Source: Bartonella sp. DB5-6
GTDB lineage: Bacteria > Pseudomonadota > Alphaproteobacteria > Rhizobiales > Rhizobiaceae
Length of the DNA stretch: 64,000 nucleotides
NCBI RefSeq assembly: GCF_000278115.1
Contig: NZ_JH725114.1
Span: 127,409-191,408 of the forward strand
Direction: 5' to 3'
Part shown: in pieces, positions 1-10,234 of the stretch
Layout: each line of letters begins with the position of its first letter
How positions within the stretch are numbered: position 1 is the first letter of the stretch
Translations under genes and position numbers: made by a program
The notes under the pieces: generated by a model
The model's database searches: none
What the model saw: only the letters and a program-made list of their open reading frames with translations
What the model was told of the DNA's origin: nothing

Positions 1-326
1 ACAGTTGCATTGCCACCAGTAGAAAGCGCATCGGTGTTTAAAACGGTTTCCACACCTTCAACATTTGTGCGCCCTGCATCCAAGCGGATGTTGTTCTCCG
101 CAACCATAACAGCATCACCACCAGCAGCAAAATGCCCTCCTTGACCGAGAATATCCCCACCATGCACATGCAATTGCTGTGAAGCATTTATCCGCCCTGA
201 ATTGGTTATCGTGGAATTGCTGGTATTTTGGCTGGTGATATTGACATCATCCCCCATGATCAAGGCATTTGTTACTATCTCTGCTCTATGTGCTAGAGCA
301 ATTATCAAATGTTTCTTCTCTTGAAA
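1..326 (-). pseudogene. Filamentous haemagglutinin (FhaB/TpsA-like) fragment, 5'-truncated, runs off the window
   Basis: A minus-strand frame is open from 326 to the left edge after a TAA at 327-329. Its translation has the look of haemagglutinin repeats: short beta-type stretches such as MGDDVNITSQNTSN, GRINASQQLHVHGGDILGQG and VAENNIRLDAGRTNVEG, rich in G, N, T and alternating hydrophobics. This is typical of the repeat part of secreted TpsA/FHA exoproteins, which are exported by an outer-membrane TpsB partner. There is no signal peptide and no N-terminal TPS secretion domain before the repeats. The first ATG in frame is at 257 and has no clear Shine-Dalgarno. I therefore read this as the broken 5' edge of a larger fha gene or a remnant; the part beyond base 1 is not visible. 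Family assignment is by repeat pattern only. Confidence 0.6.
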
Positions 327-365
327 TTATCAGCTATTTTTTTTAAATCAGCTCTTATTTGTATC

Positions 366-1742
366 CTAATACGCTTTGCTTTTTTTTAAATTATAAAGTT
401 TAAACGTATAGAAACAAATAACAAGTAAAATAATCCAACTAACACCTACAATCAAAACTGGCCGTGTATCATCAAAAAACCACAACAAAATAAAAATAAA
501 AACCATAAATAAAATAGAAAGAATTGATCCTATGGGCCAAAATGGAATTGGAAATCTTAAACTACACTGTACCTCTTTAGACATTTTTACTCGCATAAAA
601 ATTTGCGAAAGCAAAATCATTATCCAAACAAAAACCGTTGCAAATGTTGCCATTGCTGCAATGAGAAAAAAAAGCCCTTCATGGTAAAAATAATTAAGGA
701 TAACTCCAAGAAGAAATATGATAAATATCAGTAAAATAACAAAAATTGGTATACCGTTTTTTGATAAATACTGAAATTTTTTTAAAGCATAACCTTCCTG
801 CGATAACCCATGTATCATGCGACAAGCACCGTACATTCCACTATTCATCGCTGAAATAGCCGCCGTAACAACAACAATGTTTAGAATATTTGCTGCGGAT
901 GAAATCCCAAGATTTTCAAAAATTGAAACAAAAGGGCTGTCCATAAGGCCAATTTCATTCCAAGGATAAAGTGACATTAAAATGGCTAACGTCATGATAT
1001 AAAATAGTAAAATACGAACTGGAGTAGAATTAATTGCCTTTGAGATGGTTTGATGAGGATTTTGTACTTCCATCACTGCCATCCCTATGATTTCTATACC
1101 ACCAAAAGCAAAAACAACAACGCTAAAACAAGCCAAAAAACCAAACCAACCATTGGGAAAAATACCACCATTTTCCCACAAATTTTGAATACGAACCGCT
1201 GAAGAATTTGTACTTGTATTCCAACCACATAAAATAATTGCTATCCCTAAAATAATCATAGCAATGATAGCAATAATTTTAATGAAAGATAGCCAGAACT
1301 CCAGTTCACCATACACTTCTACCGCTGCTAAATTAATCCCTGTAATGATCAGTGTAATGCTGAGTGCCCATATCCAAGGTGCAACATCAGGATACCAAAA
1401 CCCCATATAAGTCGCAAAAGCTGTGATATCAGCTAAACCAACGAGAATCATCTCAAATACATATGTCCATCCCGTTAAAAAACCAGCTAATGGTGATATG
1501 TAATTTGCAGCATAACGAGCAAAAGAACCGGACAGTGGATTATGAATAATCATCTCACCGAGAGCTCGCATAACCATAAAAATAGCTAAACCAGCAATAC
1601 AATAAGCAATTAAAACACTCGGACCAGCAAGTTTAATAGCTTGTGCTGATCCATAAAAAAGACCCGTTCCAATAGCCGAGCCAAGAGCTAAAAAAATAAC
1701 TTGGCGCTTGCTCATACCTCGTTTCAGTTCATTTGTTACCAT
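366..1742 (-). CDS. Amino-acid permease, APC superfamily (AAT/ProY-HutT type)
   Basis: A 458-residue inner-membrane transporter. The N-terminus has the family signature: a short cytoplasmic stretch, KRGMSKRQVIFLALGSAIGTGLF (residues 7-29) with the GSAIGTGLF unwound-helix substrate motif, then about twelve hydrophobic segments. RALGEMIIHNPLSGSFARYA (59-78) is the TM2-TM3 motif of the amino-acid transporter group that includes ProY, HutT, AroP and GabP. Full length for the family, with no break. The start is the ATG at 1742, after an A/G-rich stretch; an internal ATG at 1715 begins the conserved core. It lies on the same strand as hutH but about 1.3 kb downstream, so a shared transcript is uncertain. 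Histidine or proline is the likely substrate by subfamily and by the hutH neighbour; this is inference. Confidence 0.85.
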   Translation of the reverse strand: MVTNELKRGMSKRQVIFLALGSAIGTGLFYGSAQAIKLAGPSVLIAYCIAGLAIFMVMRALGEMIIHNPLSGSFARYAANYISPLAGFLTGWTYVFEMILVGLADITAFATYMGFWYPDVAPWIWALSITLIITGINLAAVEVYGELEFWLSFIKIIAIIAMIILGIAIILCGWNTSTNSSAVRIQNLWENGGIFPNGWFGFLACFSVVVFAFGGIEIIGMAVMEVQNPHQTISKAINSTPVRILLFYIMTLAILMSLYPWNEIGLMDSPFVSIFENLGISSAANILNIVVVTAAISAMNSGMYGACRMIHGLSQEGYALKKFQYLSKNGIPIFVILLIFIIFLLGVILNYFYHEGLFFLIAAMATFATVFVWIMILLSQIFMRVKMSKEVQCSLRFPIPFWPIGSILSILFMVFIFILLWFFDDTRPVLIVGVSWIILLVICFYTFKLYNLKKSKAY

Positions 1743-2229
1743 TTTTTTCTTTCTTTATTGAAATGTCGATAAAATCCATATCACGACGACAACTCTATAA
1801 TAAATAAAGCCTCATGTTTCTCTCCCAAATATTGTTTAAAAAAGGCATTGCATAATGGCGCGTTAAACACTCAACCTTAGACAATAAAAAACATTTCTAT
1901 TGCAAATTATTTAGCTATTTTTATGGACTACAATTTTGTATCATTTTATCAAAATCAAGTGGTAATAAAATTTTTTATAATTATCATTTGAGTCATTTTC
2001 ATATCCTCTACTTTTCTGCAAAAAAATAGAGGATATAATGCGATATCAATCCGCATACTTTCTTTTCTGTTTACTGAAAAAGAAACTTAAAAACTCGTAC
2101 AGCTAAATTCAGGGATGAGTGCATTAAATTTTCTACTGCGACATTAAGCAAACTCTCCATTATTTTTAGCCAATAACAATCGTAAGTTGTATACAACAGT
2201 GGATGAAGCAACTTTTAAATAGCTAAAAA
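1743..2229. other. Intergenic stretch, no gene seen
   Basis: An AT-rich gap between the permease and the small orphan gene. I see no open frame with coding character, no tRNA and no strong hairpin. The permease promoter should lie here, but I cannot place it with confidence. Confidence 0.5.
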
Positions 2230-2595
2230 TCAGTGATACAGTGAAACTTGCCACTCTCCATAGGCTTGAGAAAGTATTTCTCCAACCCATATCTTAAGAA
2301 ATCTAAACGTTTTTAACACGAAGCTTCTTAAAAAAATGGTCATTGTAGTAGTGACAGCCTTTTTAAATTCTTTTCTGATAGTAGTAGATTCACTCTTTTC
2401 TCTAGCGCTTTTATCTAAAATGCCAACGGCAATCATATTTGTCTCCTGAACAGAGATATCTTTCTCTTGTACAACCATAGCAATGAGAACGCCTTCTTGA
2501 GATCGGACTCTCCAAAAATTCTCATTAACCTCCACAATTTGTAAAAAACAAAAAACAGTTGTCATTAAAATACATAATGTGTGATTTTTAAACAT
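2230..2595 (-). CDS. Small orphan protein of unknown function
   Basis: A 121-residue frame that I do not recognise. It has a good Shine-Dalgarno (GAGGGAG, five bases before the ATG at 2595), which is why I keep it. Residues 1-20 (MFKNHTLCILMTTVFCFLQI) look like a signal peptide or membrane anchor without a clean cleavage site. The middle is charged (a KSAREKSES stretch). The C-terminal 45 residues are basic and aromatic with hydrophobic patches (TMTIFLRSFVLKTFRFLKIW) and could be a second membrane-associated segment. It sits alone in a gene-poor region between hutH and the permease. It may be a degraded or lineage-specific secreted protein. Confidence 0.4.
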   Translation of the reverse strand: MFKNHTLCILMTTVFCFLQIVEVNENFWRVRSQEGVLIAMVVQEKDISVQETNMIAVGILDKSAREKSESTTIRKEFKKAVTTTMTIFLRSFVLKTFRFLKIWVGEILSQAYGEWQVSLYH

Positions 2596-3056
2596 TTTTC
2601 TCCCTCTGTTTTGATTTCAAAACATAAAAAGCAACTCTAAAACATCATAAAGCACCTTAAAAAAAGAGAAGCACACAATAAGATTATTAATCTTTACTGG
2701 ATATAAAACACATAATTTATCCTTTATAAAGGCGAAATTGTAATAAAATATATATGAGATCACAATCTATAACTTGTGATTTTATAGAGGATATTCTTAA
2801 ATAAGACAGCCCAAACCACTTCAAAAAACAGTTTCTCAAATATTAGCTTGCATAACCTTGTTTTGATAAATCAAATCGCCATGAGGCATAATATTAGGGA
2901 AATAAATTGAGGACAAATACCCAATATAGACGTACCGGCTAATAAACAAGCACATATTTATTTAATTACTCAAGTATATCTAGAGCCACAAAACTATATA
3001 TGAGAAAATCAAATAATTAACTGTCTTTCCTTCCATATTGATCTCAAAAATAAATA
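2596..3056. other. Intergenic stretch with a small inverted repeat
   Basis: AT-rich gap downstream of hutH. It holds a perfect 7-bp inverted repeat, ATCACAA at 2759-2765 and TTGTGAT at 2774-2780, followed on the plus strand by TTTTA. It could be a weak terminator or an operator. No gene is visible. Confidence 0.4.
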
Positions 3057-4595
3057 TTACTTGGGTCCCAATTGAGGAAAAATTGTTTCCGATATAACGG
3101 ATAATAAGTATCCTTCACGCACAAGAACATATCCTTTATGAAGATCTGGAGCCATATAGCGATCTCCCTTAAGAGTATCAACATTTTTACGCAGATGCTC
3201 CATAACAGACTGCAAAAAGGAGCTTGTTTTTAAAGGCGCACGGTATTCGATTCCTTGTGCTGCAATAAGCGTTTCAATACCAATAATAGTAAAAAGGTTT
3301 TCACTCATTGTTAATAATCGACGAGCACCATGACAAGCCATTGAAACGTGATCTTCCTGATTTGCTGAAGTTGGTGTTGAATCAACTGAAGCAGGATGTG
3401 CCATTTGTTTATTTTCAGCCATTAAAGCAGCTGCAGTTACTTCAGCAATCATAAAACCTGAATTAAGACCCGCATTTTGCGCTAAAAAAGCTGGAAGTCC
3501 ATAAGAAACTGCTGGATCAACCATAAGAGCAATACGTCTTTGGGAAAGAGAGCCTATTTCACATAAAGCAAGTGCAATCTGATCAGCAGCAAATGCTACA
3601 GGTTCAGCATGAAAATTTCCACCTGATACAACCTCTCCATTCCTTAAAATCAACGGATTATCCGTGACTGCATTCGCTTCAATAATGAGTGTTTTTGCTG
3701 CTGCGATAAGAATATCAAAACATGCTCCCATAACCTGTGGTTGGCAACGTATACAGTAAGGATCTTGTACACGATTATCATCACATAAATGTGCAGACCG
3801 AATTCCTGAATCCTCTAAAAGCTTTTTTAATGTTTGTGATACAGCAATCTGCCCATAATGCCCCCGTAAAATATGGATATCAGGATGAAACGGTGCCGTT
3901 GACCCCATGATGGCATCTGTTGTCAATGCCCCTGCAAGAAGTCCACCACACAAAGCCCGATGACTATGAAAAAGACCCGCAAGGGCAAGTGCTGTTGATG
4001 TTTGGGTGCCATTGATAAGAGCTAGGCCTTCTTTTGCTTCTAAAATAATAGGGGACAATCCTGCTTTCTCTAAAGCTGCTGCTCCACCCATACGAATGTT
4101 TTGAAAGAATGCTTCTCCCTCTCCTATCATAACAGCAGCCATGTGAGCAAGCGGTGCAAGATCACCTGATGCACCAACAGACCCCTTTTCAGGAATAACA
4201 GGAATAACACCTTTTGCAAGCATATTTTCTAGCAAATGTACCAACTCTAAACGGACACCAGAAGCCCCTCGCCCTAAAGAAAGAAGCTTTAAGGTCATCA
4301 TCAAACGCACAATATTTTCTGCTAAAGGTTCTCCCACACCACAACAATGTGATAAAATAAGATTTCTTTGTAAAAGAGCTACATCGTTTGCCGCAATTTT
4401 AATCGAAGCCAATTTGCCAAAACCAGTATTAATGCCATAAACTGGCTCACTTCCGGCAGCAATTTCAGCAATACGCTCTGCTCCTTTTTTGATAGCTAAA
4501 TGTGTGTTACTGTGAAGTTTGCTCACTTTACCATGGAAATAAATAGCTTCAAGTTCACCAAGCGTTACCTCACCTGGTTTTATTATAATAGTCAT
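3057..4595 (-). CDS. hutH: Histidine ammonia-lyase
   Basis: A cytosolic enzyme that deaminates L-histidine to urocanate and ammonia, the first step of histidine breakdown. At 512 residues it is full length. The Ala-Ser-Gly that cyclises to the MIO electrophile is at 142-144 in [16 protein letters not shown]. The active-site tyrosine loop [11 protein letters not shown] is at 53-63, and the C-terminal [15 protein letters not shown] motif is intact. The start is the ATG at 4595 behind AAGAAAG. No urocanase (hutU), imidazolonepropionase (hutI), hutG/hutF or hutC gene is in this window, so the urocanate made here would need genes elsewhere or be an end product. Flanking DNA on both sides is non-coding and AT-rich. 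Assignment is firm; the physiological role is open. Confidence 0.95.
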   Translation of the reverse strand: MTIIIKPGEVTLGELEAIYFHGKVSKLHSNTHLAIKKGAERIAEIAAGSEPVYGINTGFGKLASIKIAANDVALLQRNLILSHCCGVGEPLAENIVRLMMTLKLLSLGRGASGVRLELVHLLENMLAKGVIPVIPEKGSVGASGDLAPLAHMAAVMIGEGEAFFQNIRMGGAAALEKAGLSPIILEAKEGLALINGTQTSTALALAGLFHSHRALCGGLLAGALTTDAIMGSTAPFHPDIHILRGHYGQIAVSQTLKKLLEDSGIRSAHLCDDNRVQDPYCIRCQPQVMGACFDILIAAAKTLIIEANAVTDNPLILRNGEVVSGGNFHAEPVAFAADQIALALCEIGSLSQRRIALMVDPAVSYGLPAFLAQNAGLNSGFMIAEVTAAALMAENKQMAHPASVDSTPTSANQEDHVSMACHGARRLLTMSENLFTIIGIETLIAAQGIEYRAPLKTSSFLQSVMEHLRKNVDTLKGDRYMAPDLHKGYVLVREGYLLSVISETIFPQLGPK

Positions 4596-6188
4596 AATTT
4601 TCTTTCTTGTTTATTTAAAGTGTAATACTTAGCATTATTGCCCCTTCTATAAAACAAAAAAGGTATGACTGCTCTCTAGAAGGTTTAAAATAGAACAAAT
4701 AAATAAACTTTGCCTATTCTTTAATTTATAATGATCATTTACCTTTTTTAGCGTTAATTTAATAAGATTACACATCCTTTTCCATCTTGAAGTGAAATCC
4801 GTTTTTTATTATTTAAGGAATCTGTTGTGTATTTTTTGTATCATTACTCCCTAAAAATAATAAAAAATCTATTAAATTTATATTGTTAAAATATAAATAT
4901 ACAAAAATTGATGTATTTATACATACTATAAATAGTGTTAAAATTAAATATATTAAAAAACTCAAAAATTAAAAATGCATATATTAATATAATATATGTT
5001 ATTCAGTTAAGCAGTAATGCTTAATCAGTAAGAGCCATTCAAAATCACATATTATTCAAATTAAGAGATTAAAATAATAAAAATCGCCTGTAATACATAT
5101 TGAAGCTTTTGTAGCTTTTTTCTGTTTTAATGTTATTGAAATGCACTAGGGCAGATAATTTAAAATCAATACGATAAGCTTCACCCAAAATATGTGATCT
5201 TATCATGGTAGTTATAAAATATGGCAATAGTTAATTTGAGAAATATATCGTGGCGTTGCGAATTAATCCTCCAAGATTTGATATTTTAAAGCTCATGCAA
5301 TACGATACGATTCTCTCACTTAGCAGTATCTAAAAAATCATTATAGCAAAATCTGGTTCTTAAATACGCAGAAAATTTTTGAGAGAGCATTAACAACATC
5401 CCGCAGCAAAATGGCAAGATATGATATATGTATAATATTTTATACTAAATATTACTCTAAGACAGTATAGAATTTATAATTTTGATAGCTTTTCAACATT
5501 TTTTTTACTACTTATTGTATAGTTTTACAGTAATCGGTTATTTTTTAAATTCACTTCTCAAAACTATTTGTAACTGTATTTATAAAATACCTTCATAATA
5601 GCATTTGGCAAACTTTTTACATAAAAACTAGTTATTTATTAACTGTAATACTGTTACACAGAATTATATTGCTCTTGGGTGTGATCACCTTGTGAACAAA
5701 GCCGTCTGGTATAAATAGCAACAAAGGATTTGGGCGTTTTGCACTGTTAAAGAGAAGTGCTTAGCACGCCGTTTCTATTGTCAACCGTTTCATTAACTTA
5801 TGAAAATCATAGATCGATACTGCTTTGTGAATAATTTCCATGGAACATTTTCTTAAGCAGATAATAAAAAACGTTCTCACTTTGTTTACAGAAAGAAATT
5901 AAGAAATCAGAAATGCAGTTCTTAGATTTCAATCCATTGATGAAGCAAAAAAGGAAAAATGGTTTTACATAATAAACCCTTCCATGGCGCATCGCTTCCC
6001 TTTATCTCAATATTCAACGTACTTAAAAGAAAAGGTTACATAGATAACAAAAATTTCATTTCTTTAAAATCATTTGCTTATTCTGTACATAACTTAACCG
6101 GCAACCCCAACAACCATTTTAATAAAATGGCTGCGTCTTTTCTAAGCAATCCTAGCATAAAAATAATACGAGACAAAACTGAAAAATT
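4596..6188. other. 1.6-kb AT-rich region without a convincing gene
   Basis: The longest gene-free stretch in the window. Much of it (4700-5640) is poly-A/T-rich with stops in all frames. It holds a small perfect hairpin TTAAGCA-GTAA-TGCTTAA at 5007-5024, and near its right end a less AT-rich patch (about 5665-5775) with a nested stem, listed separately. Short frames at 5807-5992 (minus) and 5959-6282 (plus) have no coding character; the second runs into the tRNA. Confidence 0.6.
5733..5770. other. Nested stem-loop in the gene-free region, possible structured RNA
   Basis: The outer arms GGCGT (5733-5737) and ACGCC (5766-5770) enclose the inner arms GCACT (5741-5745) and AGTGC (5756-5760). This gives a two-part stem with a small internal loop and a ten-base apical loop. 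No T-run follows on the plus strand. It sits in a locally less AT-rich patch inside AT-rich DNA. It may be part of an unrecognised small RNA or an old terminator; I do not match it to a known family. Confidence 0.3.
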
Positions 6189-6265
<77 letters not shown>

Positions 6266-6508
6266 TTAAAACTGAACAGTGATCTTTTAACTGATCATAC
6301 CCTCAGCTTCAATGATGAATTATCATTTTTAAAAAATACTCGTTTATGGTTTATATCACGATACAATCTTTTCGTCCTATCTTGCTATGATACATAACTT
6401 AAACAAATTACTTTTCATGTATATTCTTAAAAAACGGTTTTTATATACAGCTTCAAAATTTCTCAAAAATACACTAGAAAATAAGTTCAAATATCAGGAT
6501 AATTCTTA

Positions 6509-7282
6509 ATGACCACATTACCAAGCCGCTTTCATTTCATTTCCGCTGAAACTAAAGAAGCCATCAAAGCTACTCATAAATTAATTTCCGTTTATGGTCA
6601 TTCTTCTCTGGAAGAAGCTGACGTTATTGTTGCAATCGGTGGCGATGGAACAATGTTGCAAACAGTACGAGATGTTATGAACACCGGAAAGCCTATTTAC
6701 GGCATGAATCAAGGCTCTGTAGGATTTCTTATGAATGAGTTCTATGAACAAAAATTACCAACCCGTATTGCTACCGCACATAAAAAAGAAATTCATCCCC
6801 TGCGCATGATTGCAGAAGCTGAATGTCAAGGAACTATTGAAGCACTCGCTATCAATGAAGTTTCTCTCTTTCGCCAATCTTATCAAGCAGCTAAAATTCG
6901 TATTAGTATTGATAACAACGTACGCATGGAACAATTAAGTTGCGATGGTATCCTTGTTGCCACACCAGCAGGATCCACGGCCTATAATTTGTCAGCACAA
7001 GGACCTATTTTGCCTCTCATGGCTCCACTGATGGCACTTACCCCCGTTAGTCCGTTCCGCCCTCGGCGCTGGCATGGAGCATTGCTTCCCAATACAGCAA
7101 CAGTACGCTTTGATATGCTCGAGTTTGACAAACGTCCTGTAAATGCTGCAGCCGATAATATTGAGGTTAAATCTGTCCATTCAGTTATTATTTCAACAGC
7201 AACAGAAGTAACAGCCTCAATCCTGTTTGACTCTAATCATTCGTGGGACGAGCGTATTTTATCAGAACAATTTCGCTACTAA
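6509..7282 (+). CDS. nadK: NAD kinase
   Basis: Cytosolic enzyme that phosphorylates NAD+ to NADP+ using ATP or polyphosphate. At 257 residues it is the size of the short alphaproteobacterial form. The GGDG motif is at residues 44-47 (VIVAIGGDGTMLQ), followed by GMNQGSVGFLMNE. Further on are the AINEVSLFR motif and CDGILVATPAGSTAYNLSAQG, the NAD-binding and diglycine signatures. The start is the ATG at 6509 after AGGA about nine bases upstream. It is a single plus-strand gene between the tRNA and the helicase; nadE lies 3 kb away on the other strand, so the two NAD genes are not co-transcribed. Confidence 0.95.
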   Translation: MTTLPSRFHFISAETKEAIKATHKLISVYGHSSLEEADVIVAIGGDGTMLQTVRDVMNTGKPIYGMNQGSVGFLMNEFYEQKLPTRIATAHKKEIHPLRMIAEAECQGTIEALAINEVSLFRQSYQAAKIRISIDNNVRMEQLSCDGILVATPAGSTAYNLSAQGPILPLMAPLMALTPVSPFRPRRWHGALLPNTATVRFDMLEFDKRPVNAAADNIEVKSVHSVIISTATEVTASILFDSNHSWDERILSEQFRY

Positions 7283-7428
7283 GTTATTGTGTTATGCTTT
7301 TTATGCGTATATGGCTGTTATAGTTGACTTTTTTGTGAAGGCACCTTAACCCTCTAAAATAGTGTAGAATACTTAATCTCACGAATAATTTGGATAGCGA
7401 AATTAAAATCGCAGAGCAATTGATAAAA

Positions 7429-8832
7429 ATGATGCCAACTTTAAATAGTTTCGATGATTTAGGTCTTTCCGCAAAGGTAATTAAAGCGGTAAAATCAGCG
7501 GGATATACAGTTCCAACGCCTATTCAGAGTGGGACGATTCCCCACGTGCTTCAAAGAAAAGACGTTTTAGGAATTGCTCAAACAGGAACGGGAAAAACAG
7601 CTTCTTTCGTTTTGCCTATGCTCACGCTACTTGAAAAAGGTCGCGCGAGAGCGCGAATGCCCCGTACTCTCATATTAGAACCAACACGGGAACTTGCAGC
7701 TCAAGTTGAAGAAAATTTCGATAAATACGGAATAAATCATCGTCTAAATGTTGCACTTTTGATTGGCGGTGTTTCTTTTGAGCAGCAAGATCGTAAACTT
7801 GAACGAGGAGCTGATGTTCTTATAGCAACACCAGGACGTCTTCTTGATCATTTTGAACGCGGTAAATTGCTCCTGATGGGTGTTGAAATTCTTGTTATTG
7901 ATGAAGCTGATCGCATGTTGGATATGGGATTTATTCCTGATATTGAACGCATCTGTAAACTAACCCCCTTTACGCGTCAAACTTTGTTTTTTTCGGCAAC
8001 AATGGCGCCAGAAATTACCAAACTAACAAAGCAGTTTTTACATTCTCCTGTATCTGTTGAAGTTACAAAAGCATCCTCAACAGCCACCACAATTACACAA
8101 CGACTCGTCAAATCTGGAAATAAGCCATGGGATAAAAGAGCTGTTTTGCGAGAACTTATCCACAATGAAGGCAATGACCTTAAAAATGCTATTATTTTTT
8201 GCAATCGAAAGAGGGATATCTCCGAACTTTTTAGGTCGCTCATCAGACATCATTTTAGTGTAGGCGCCCTTCATGGGGATATGGACCAATATTCACGCAC
8301 AAATACATTGGCCGATTTTAAAAATAACAAAATCACACTTCTTGTTGCTTCTGATGTTGCTGCCCGTGGACTCGATATCCCAGCTGTAAGCCATGTTTTC
8401 AACTATGATGTTCCTACACATGCTGAAGACTATATTCATCGAATTGGTCGTACAGGACGTGCAAATCGTAGTGGAAAAGCTTTTACAATCGTCACAAAAG
8501 ATGACCAGAAATATGTCAATGCTATTGAGGAAATGAGCAACGAAAAAATTGAATGGCTCAATGGAGATCTCTCTACTTTAACGGCCGATGATCAAGAAGA
8601 CGACATCGTTTTAAAGAAAAAATCTCCAAAACCGTCTAAGAAAACTGCTCCCAAAGAACGTATTGTTCCAACCAAAAAATCTTTAAAAAATGATAAAGTA
8701 GATTATGTTCAAACCGAAAAGAATAAATTAAAACCGTCTGAGCAACATCATCCTCAAAAAAATAAGGATTTTTCTCCTCTTGGATTTGGCGATGATATCC
8801 CAGCATTTATGCTCATAAAAACCCGCACTTAA
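7429..8832 (+). CDS. rhlE: DEAD-box ATP-dependent RNA helicase, RhlE-like
   Basis: Unwinds or remodels RNA with ATP, probably in ribosome or mRNA metabolism. In order it shows the Q motif (FDDLGLSAKVIKAVKSAGY ... TPIQ), Walker A AQTGTGKT, PTRELAAQ, TPGRLLDH, the VIDEADRMLDMGF box, SAT in FFSATMAP, ARGLDIPAV and HRIGRTGR. A lysine-rich tail of about 100 residues follows and ends in a short FSPLGFGDDIPAFM peptide; from memory, a similar ending occurs in alphaproteobacterial RhlE-type helicases. I take the ATG at 7429 as start (467 residues). The frame stays open to a TTG at 7390, but that has no Shine-Dalgarno. It converges on gltX1 with a 9-bp gap. Confidence 0.9.
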   Translation: MMPTLNSFDDLGLSAKVIKAVKSAGYTVPTPIQSGTIPHVLQRKDVLGIAQTGTGKTASFVLPMLTLLEKGRARARMPRTLILEPTRELAAQVEENFDKYGINHRLNVALLIGGVSFEQQDRKLERGADVLIATPGRLLDHFERGKLLLMGVEILVIDEADRMLDMGFIPDIERICKLTPFTRQTLFFSATMAPEITKLTKQFLHSPVSVEVTKASSTATTITQRLVKSGNKPWDKRAVLRELIHNEGNDLKNAIIFCNRKRDISELFRSLIRHHFSVGALHGDMDQYSRTNTLADFKNNKITLLVASDVAARGLDIPAVSHVFNYDVPTHAEDYIHRIGRTGRANRSGKAFTIVTKDDQKYVNAIEEMSNEKIEWLNGDLSTLTADDQEDDIVLKKKSPKPSKKTAPKERIVPTKKSLKNDKVDYVQTEKNKLKPSEQHHPQKNKDFSPLGFGDDIPAFMLIKTRT

Positions 8833-8841
8833 ACTAGAAAC

Positions 8842-10224
8842 TTATTCTCCTTGAAGTGTCAATCTTTCTATTACTTTCTCACGTCCTAAGAGTTGCAAAA
8901 GTTTTCCCATTTCAGGTCCATGGTCCATTCCAGTAAGCACCTGACGTAATGGCATAAACAGAGCTTTTCCGCTGCGACCTGTTTTCTCTTTTAATGCCGT
9001 TGTCCAAACTTTCCAACTTTCATCATTCAATGCACCTTCAGGCAAGAAATTGAGTGACTTACGCACAAATGCACGATCCTCAAGCGTCACTTTATCAAAG
9101 TTCTGCTGTTCATCATGAATCATTTTCCACCACAAAACAGCATCATTTACTTTGTCAATATTGCCTCTTATCACATTCCAAAAACACTCTGCTTTGTCTC
9201 CATCAATAGAAAGATTTTTAAGTCGCGTTTTAACTTCCGCATAGGTTAACTCATGCACAAGATAACTATTCAAAGCAAAAAGATCAGCAATATCAAATTT
9301 CGCAACTGATTTTGACGTATCTTGTAGATTAAAATGCTCTAAAAGCGCTGCTTGATTGGGATACGGATGCACATTTTGTGATGTCCCAATTAAAACAGCA
9401 AAGCATTGAACAGCAATAGATTCAAATCCTTCCTCTCGTAGAGAGCGAATAGAAAGATCATTGTTACGTTTTGAAAGCCCTTTTCCTAAAACTGTAGACA
9501 ATAAATTGATATGGCCAAAAACTGGCAATTCTGCACTGAGAGCTTTAAAAAGAGCAATCTGAGCGCCTGTATTTGTAATGTGATCATCCCCACGAATAAT
9601 ATGAGTAATGGCCATATCTATATCATCAACGACAGAAGGCAATGTATAAAGATAACTTCCATCTTCACGAATTAAAATAGGATCTGAAAGAGAGGACAAA
9701 TCAATCGTCTGTTTTCCTTTTACCGCATCATTCCAGCAAATTTCTGTTCGCCTTGTTTGCAAAGGATTATTTTCAAAATTAGGGAGAAGAAAACGCCAAT
9801 GAGGTTTACGACCTTGCAATTCAAATGCTTTTCTATCTTCTGGTGTTAATTTCAATGCAGCGCGATCATAAATAGGGGGTAATTTGCGAGAAAGTTGGAT
9901 TTTACGGCGCCGATCTAATTCTTCCGCAGTCTCATAACAGGGATAAAGAAGACCACGTTGTTTGAGAGTTTCCGCAACTTCATCATATCGACTAAACCGT
10001 TTAGATTGATAATAAATCTCATCTGGTTGAATACCAAGCCACTCAAGATCAACTGCAATAGCATCAATATATTCCTGTTTAGAGCGCTCAACATCTGTAT
10101 CGTCGTAACGCAAAATAAACGCTCCATTATGCGCTTGCGCATAAAGCCAGTTGAACAATGCACTACGGGTATTGCCAATGTGAATATAACCTGTTGGAGA
10201 AGGTGCAAAGCGGACTTTTATCAT
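8842..10224 (-). CDS. gltX: Glutamate--tRNA ligase, first paralog
   Basis: Charges tRNA with glutamate, class I aminoacyl-tRNA synthetase. The N-terminus [20 protein letters not shown] carries the HIGH-type motif (HIGN). The KMSKS-type loop is KGLSKRNND. It has 460 residues from the ATG at 10224; a GTG 24 bases further out at 10248 is in frame but would overlap the end of nadE, and the family begins at the inner ATG. The protein is divergent from the second copy at 19264-20691. Many alphaproteobacteria carry two GltX proteins, one of which makes Glu-tRNA(Gln) for the GatCAB amidotransferase; which copy does what here cannot be read from the sequence. It follows nadE on the same strand with a 10-bp gap. 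Confidence 0.93.
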   Translation of the reverse strand: MIKVRFAPSPTGYIHIGNTRSALFNWLYAQAHNGAFILRYDDTDVERSKQEYIDAIAVDLEWLGIQPDEIYYQSKRFSRYDEVAETLKQRGLLYPCYETAEELDRRRKIQLSRKLPPIYDRAALKLTPEDRKAFELQGRKPHWRFLLPNFENNPLQTRRTEICWNDAVKGKQTIDLSSLSDPILIREDGSYLYTLPSVVDDIDMAITHIIRGDDHITNTGAQIALFKALSAELPVFGHINLLSTVLGKGLSKRNNDLSIRSLREEGFESIAVQCFAVLIGTSQNVHPYPNQAALLEHFNLQDTSKSVAKFDIADLFALNSYLVHELTYAEVKTRLKNLSIDGDKAECFWNVIRGNIDKVNDAVLWWKMIHDEQQNFDKVTLEDRAFVRKSLNFLPEGALNDESWKVWTTALKEKTGRSGKALFMPLRQVLTGMDHGPEMGKLLQLLGREKVIERLTLQGE

Positions 10225-10234
10225 AAAATAATGC

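Noticed and set aside
5807-5992. 61-residue minus frame
   Set aside because: Aromatic/lysine-rich composition expected from AT-rich non-coding DNA; no Shine-Dalgarno.
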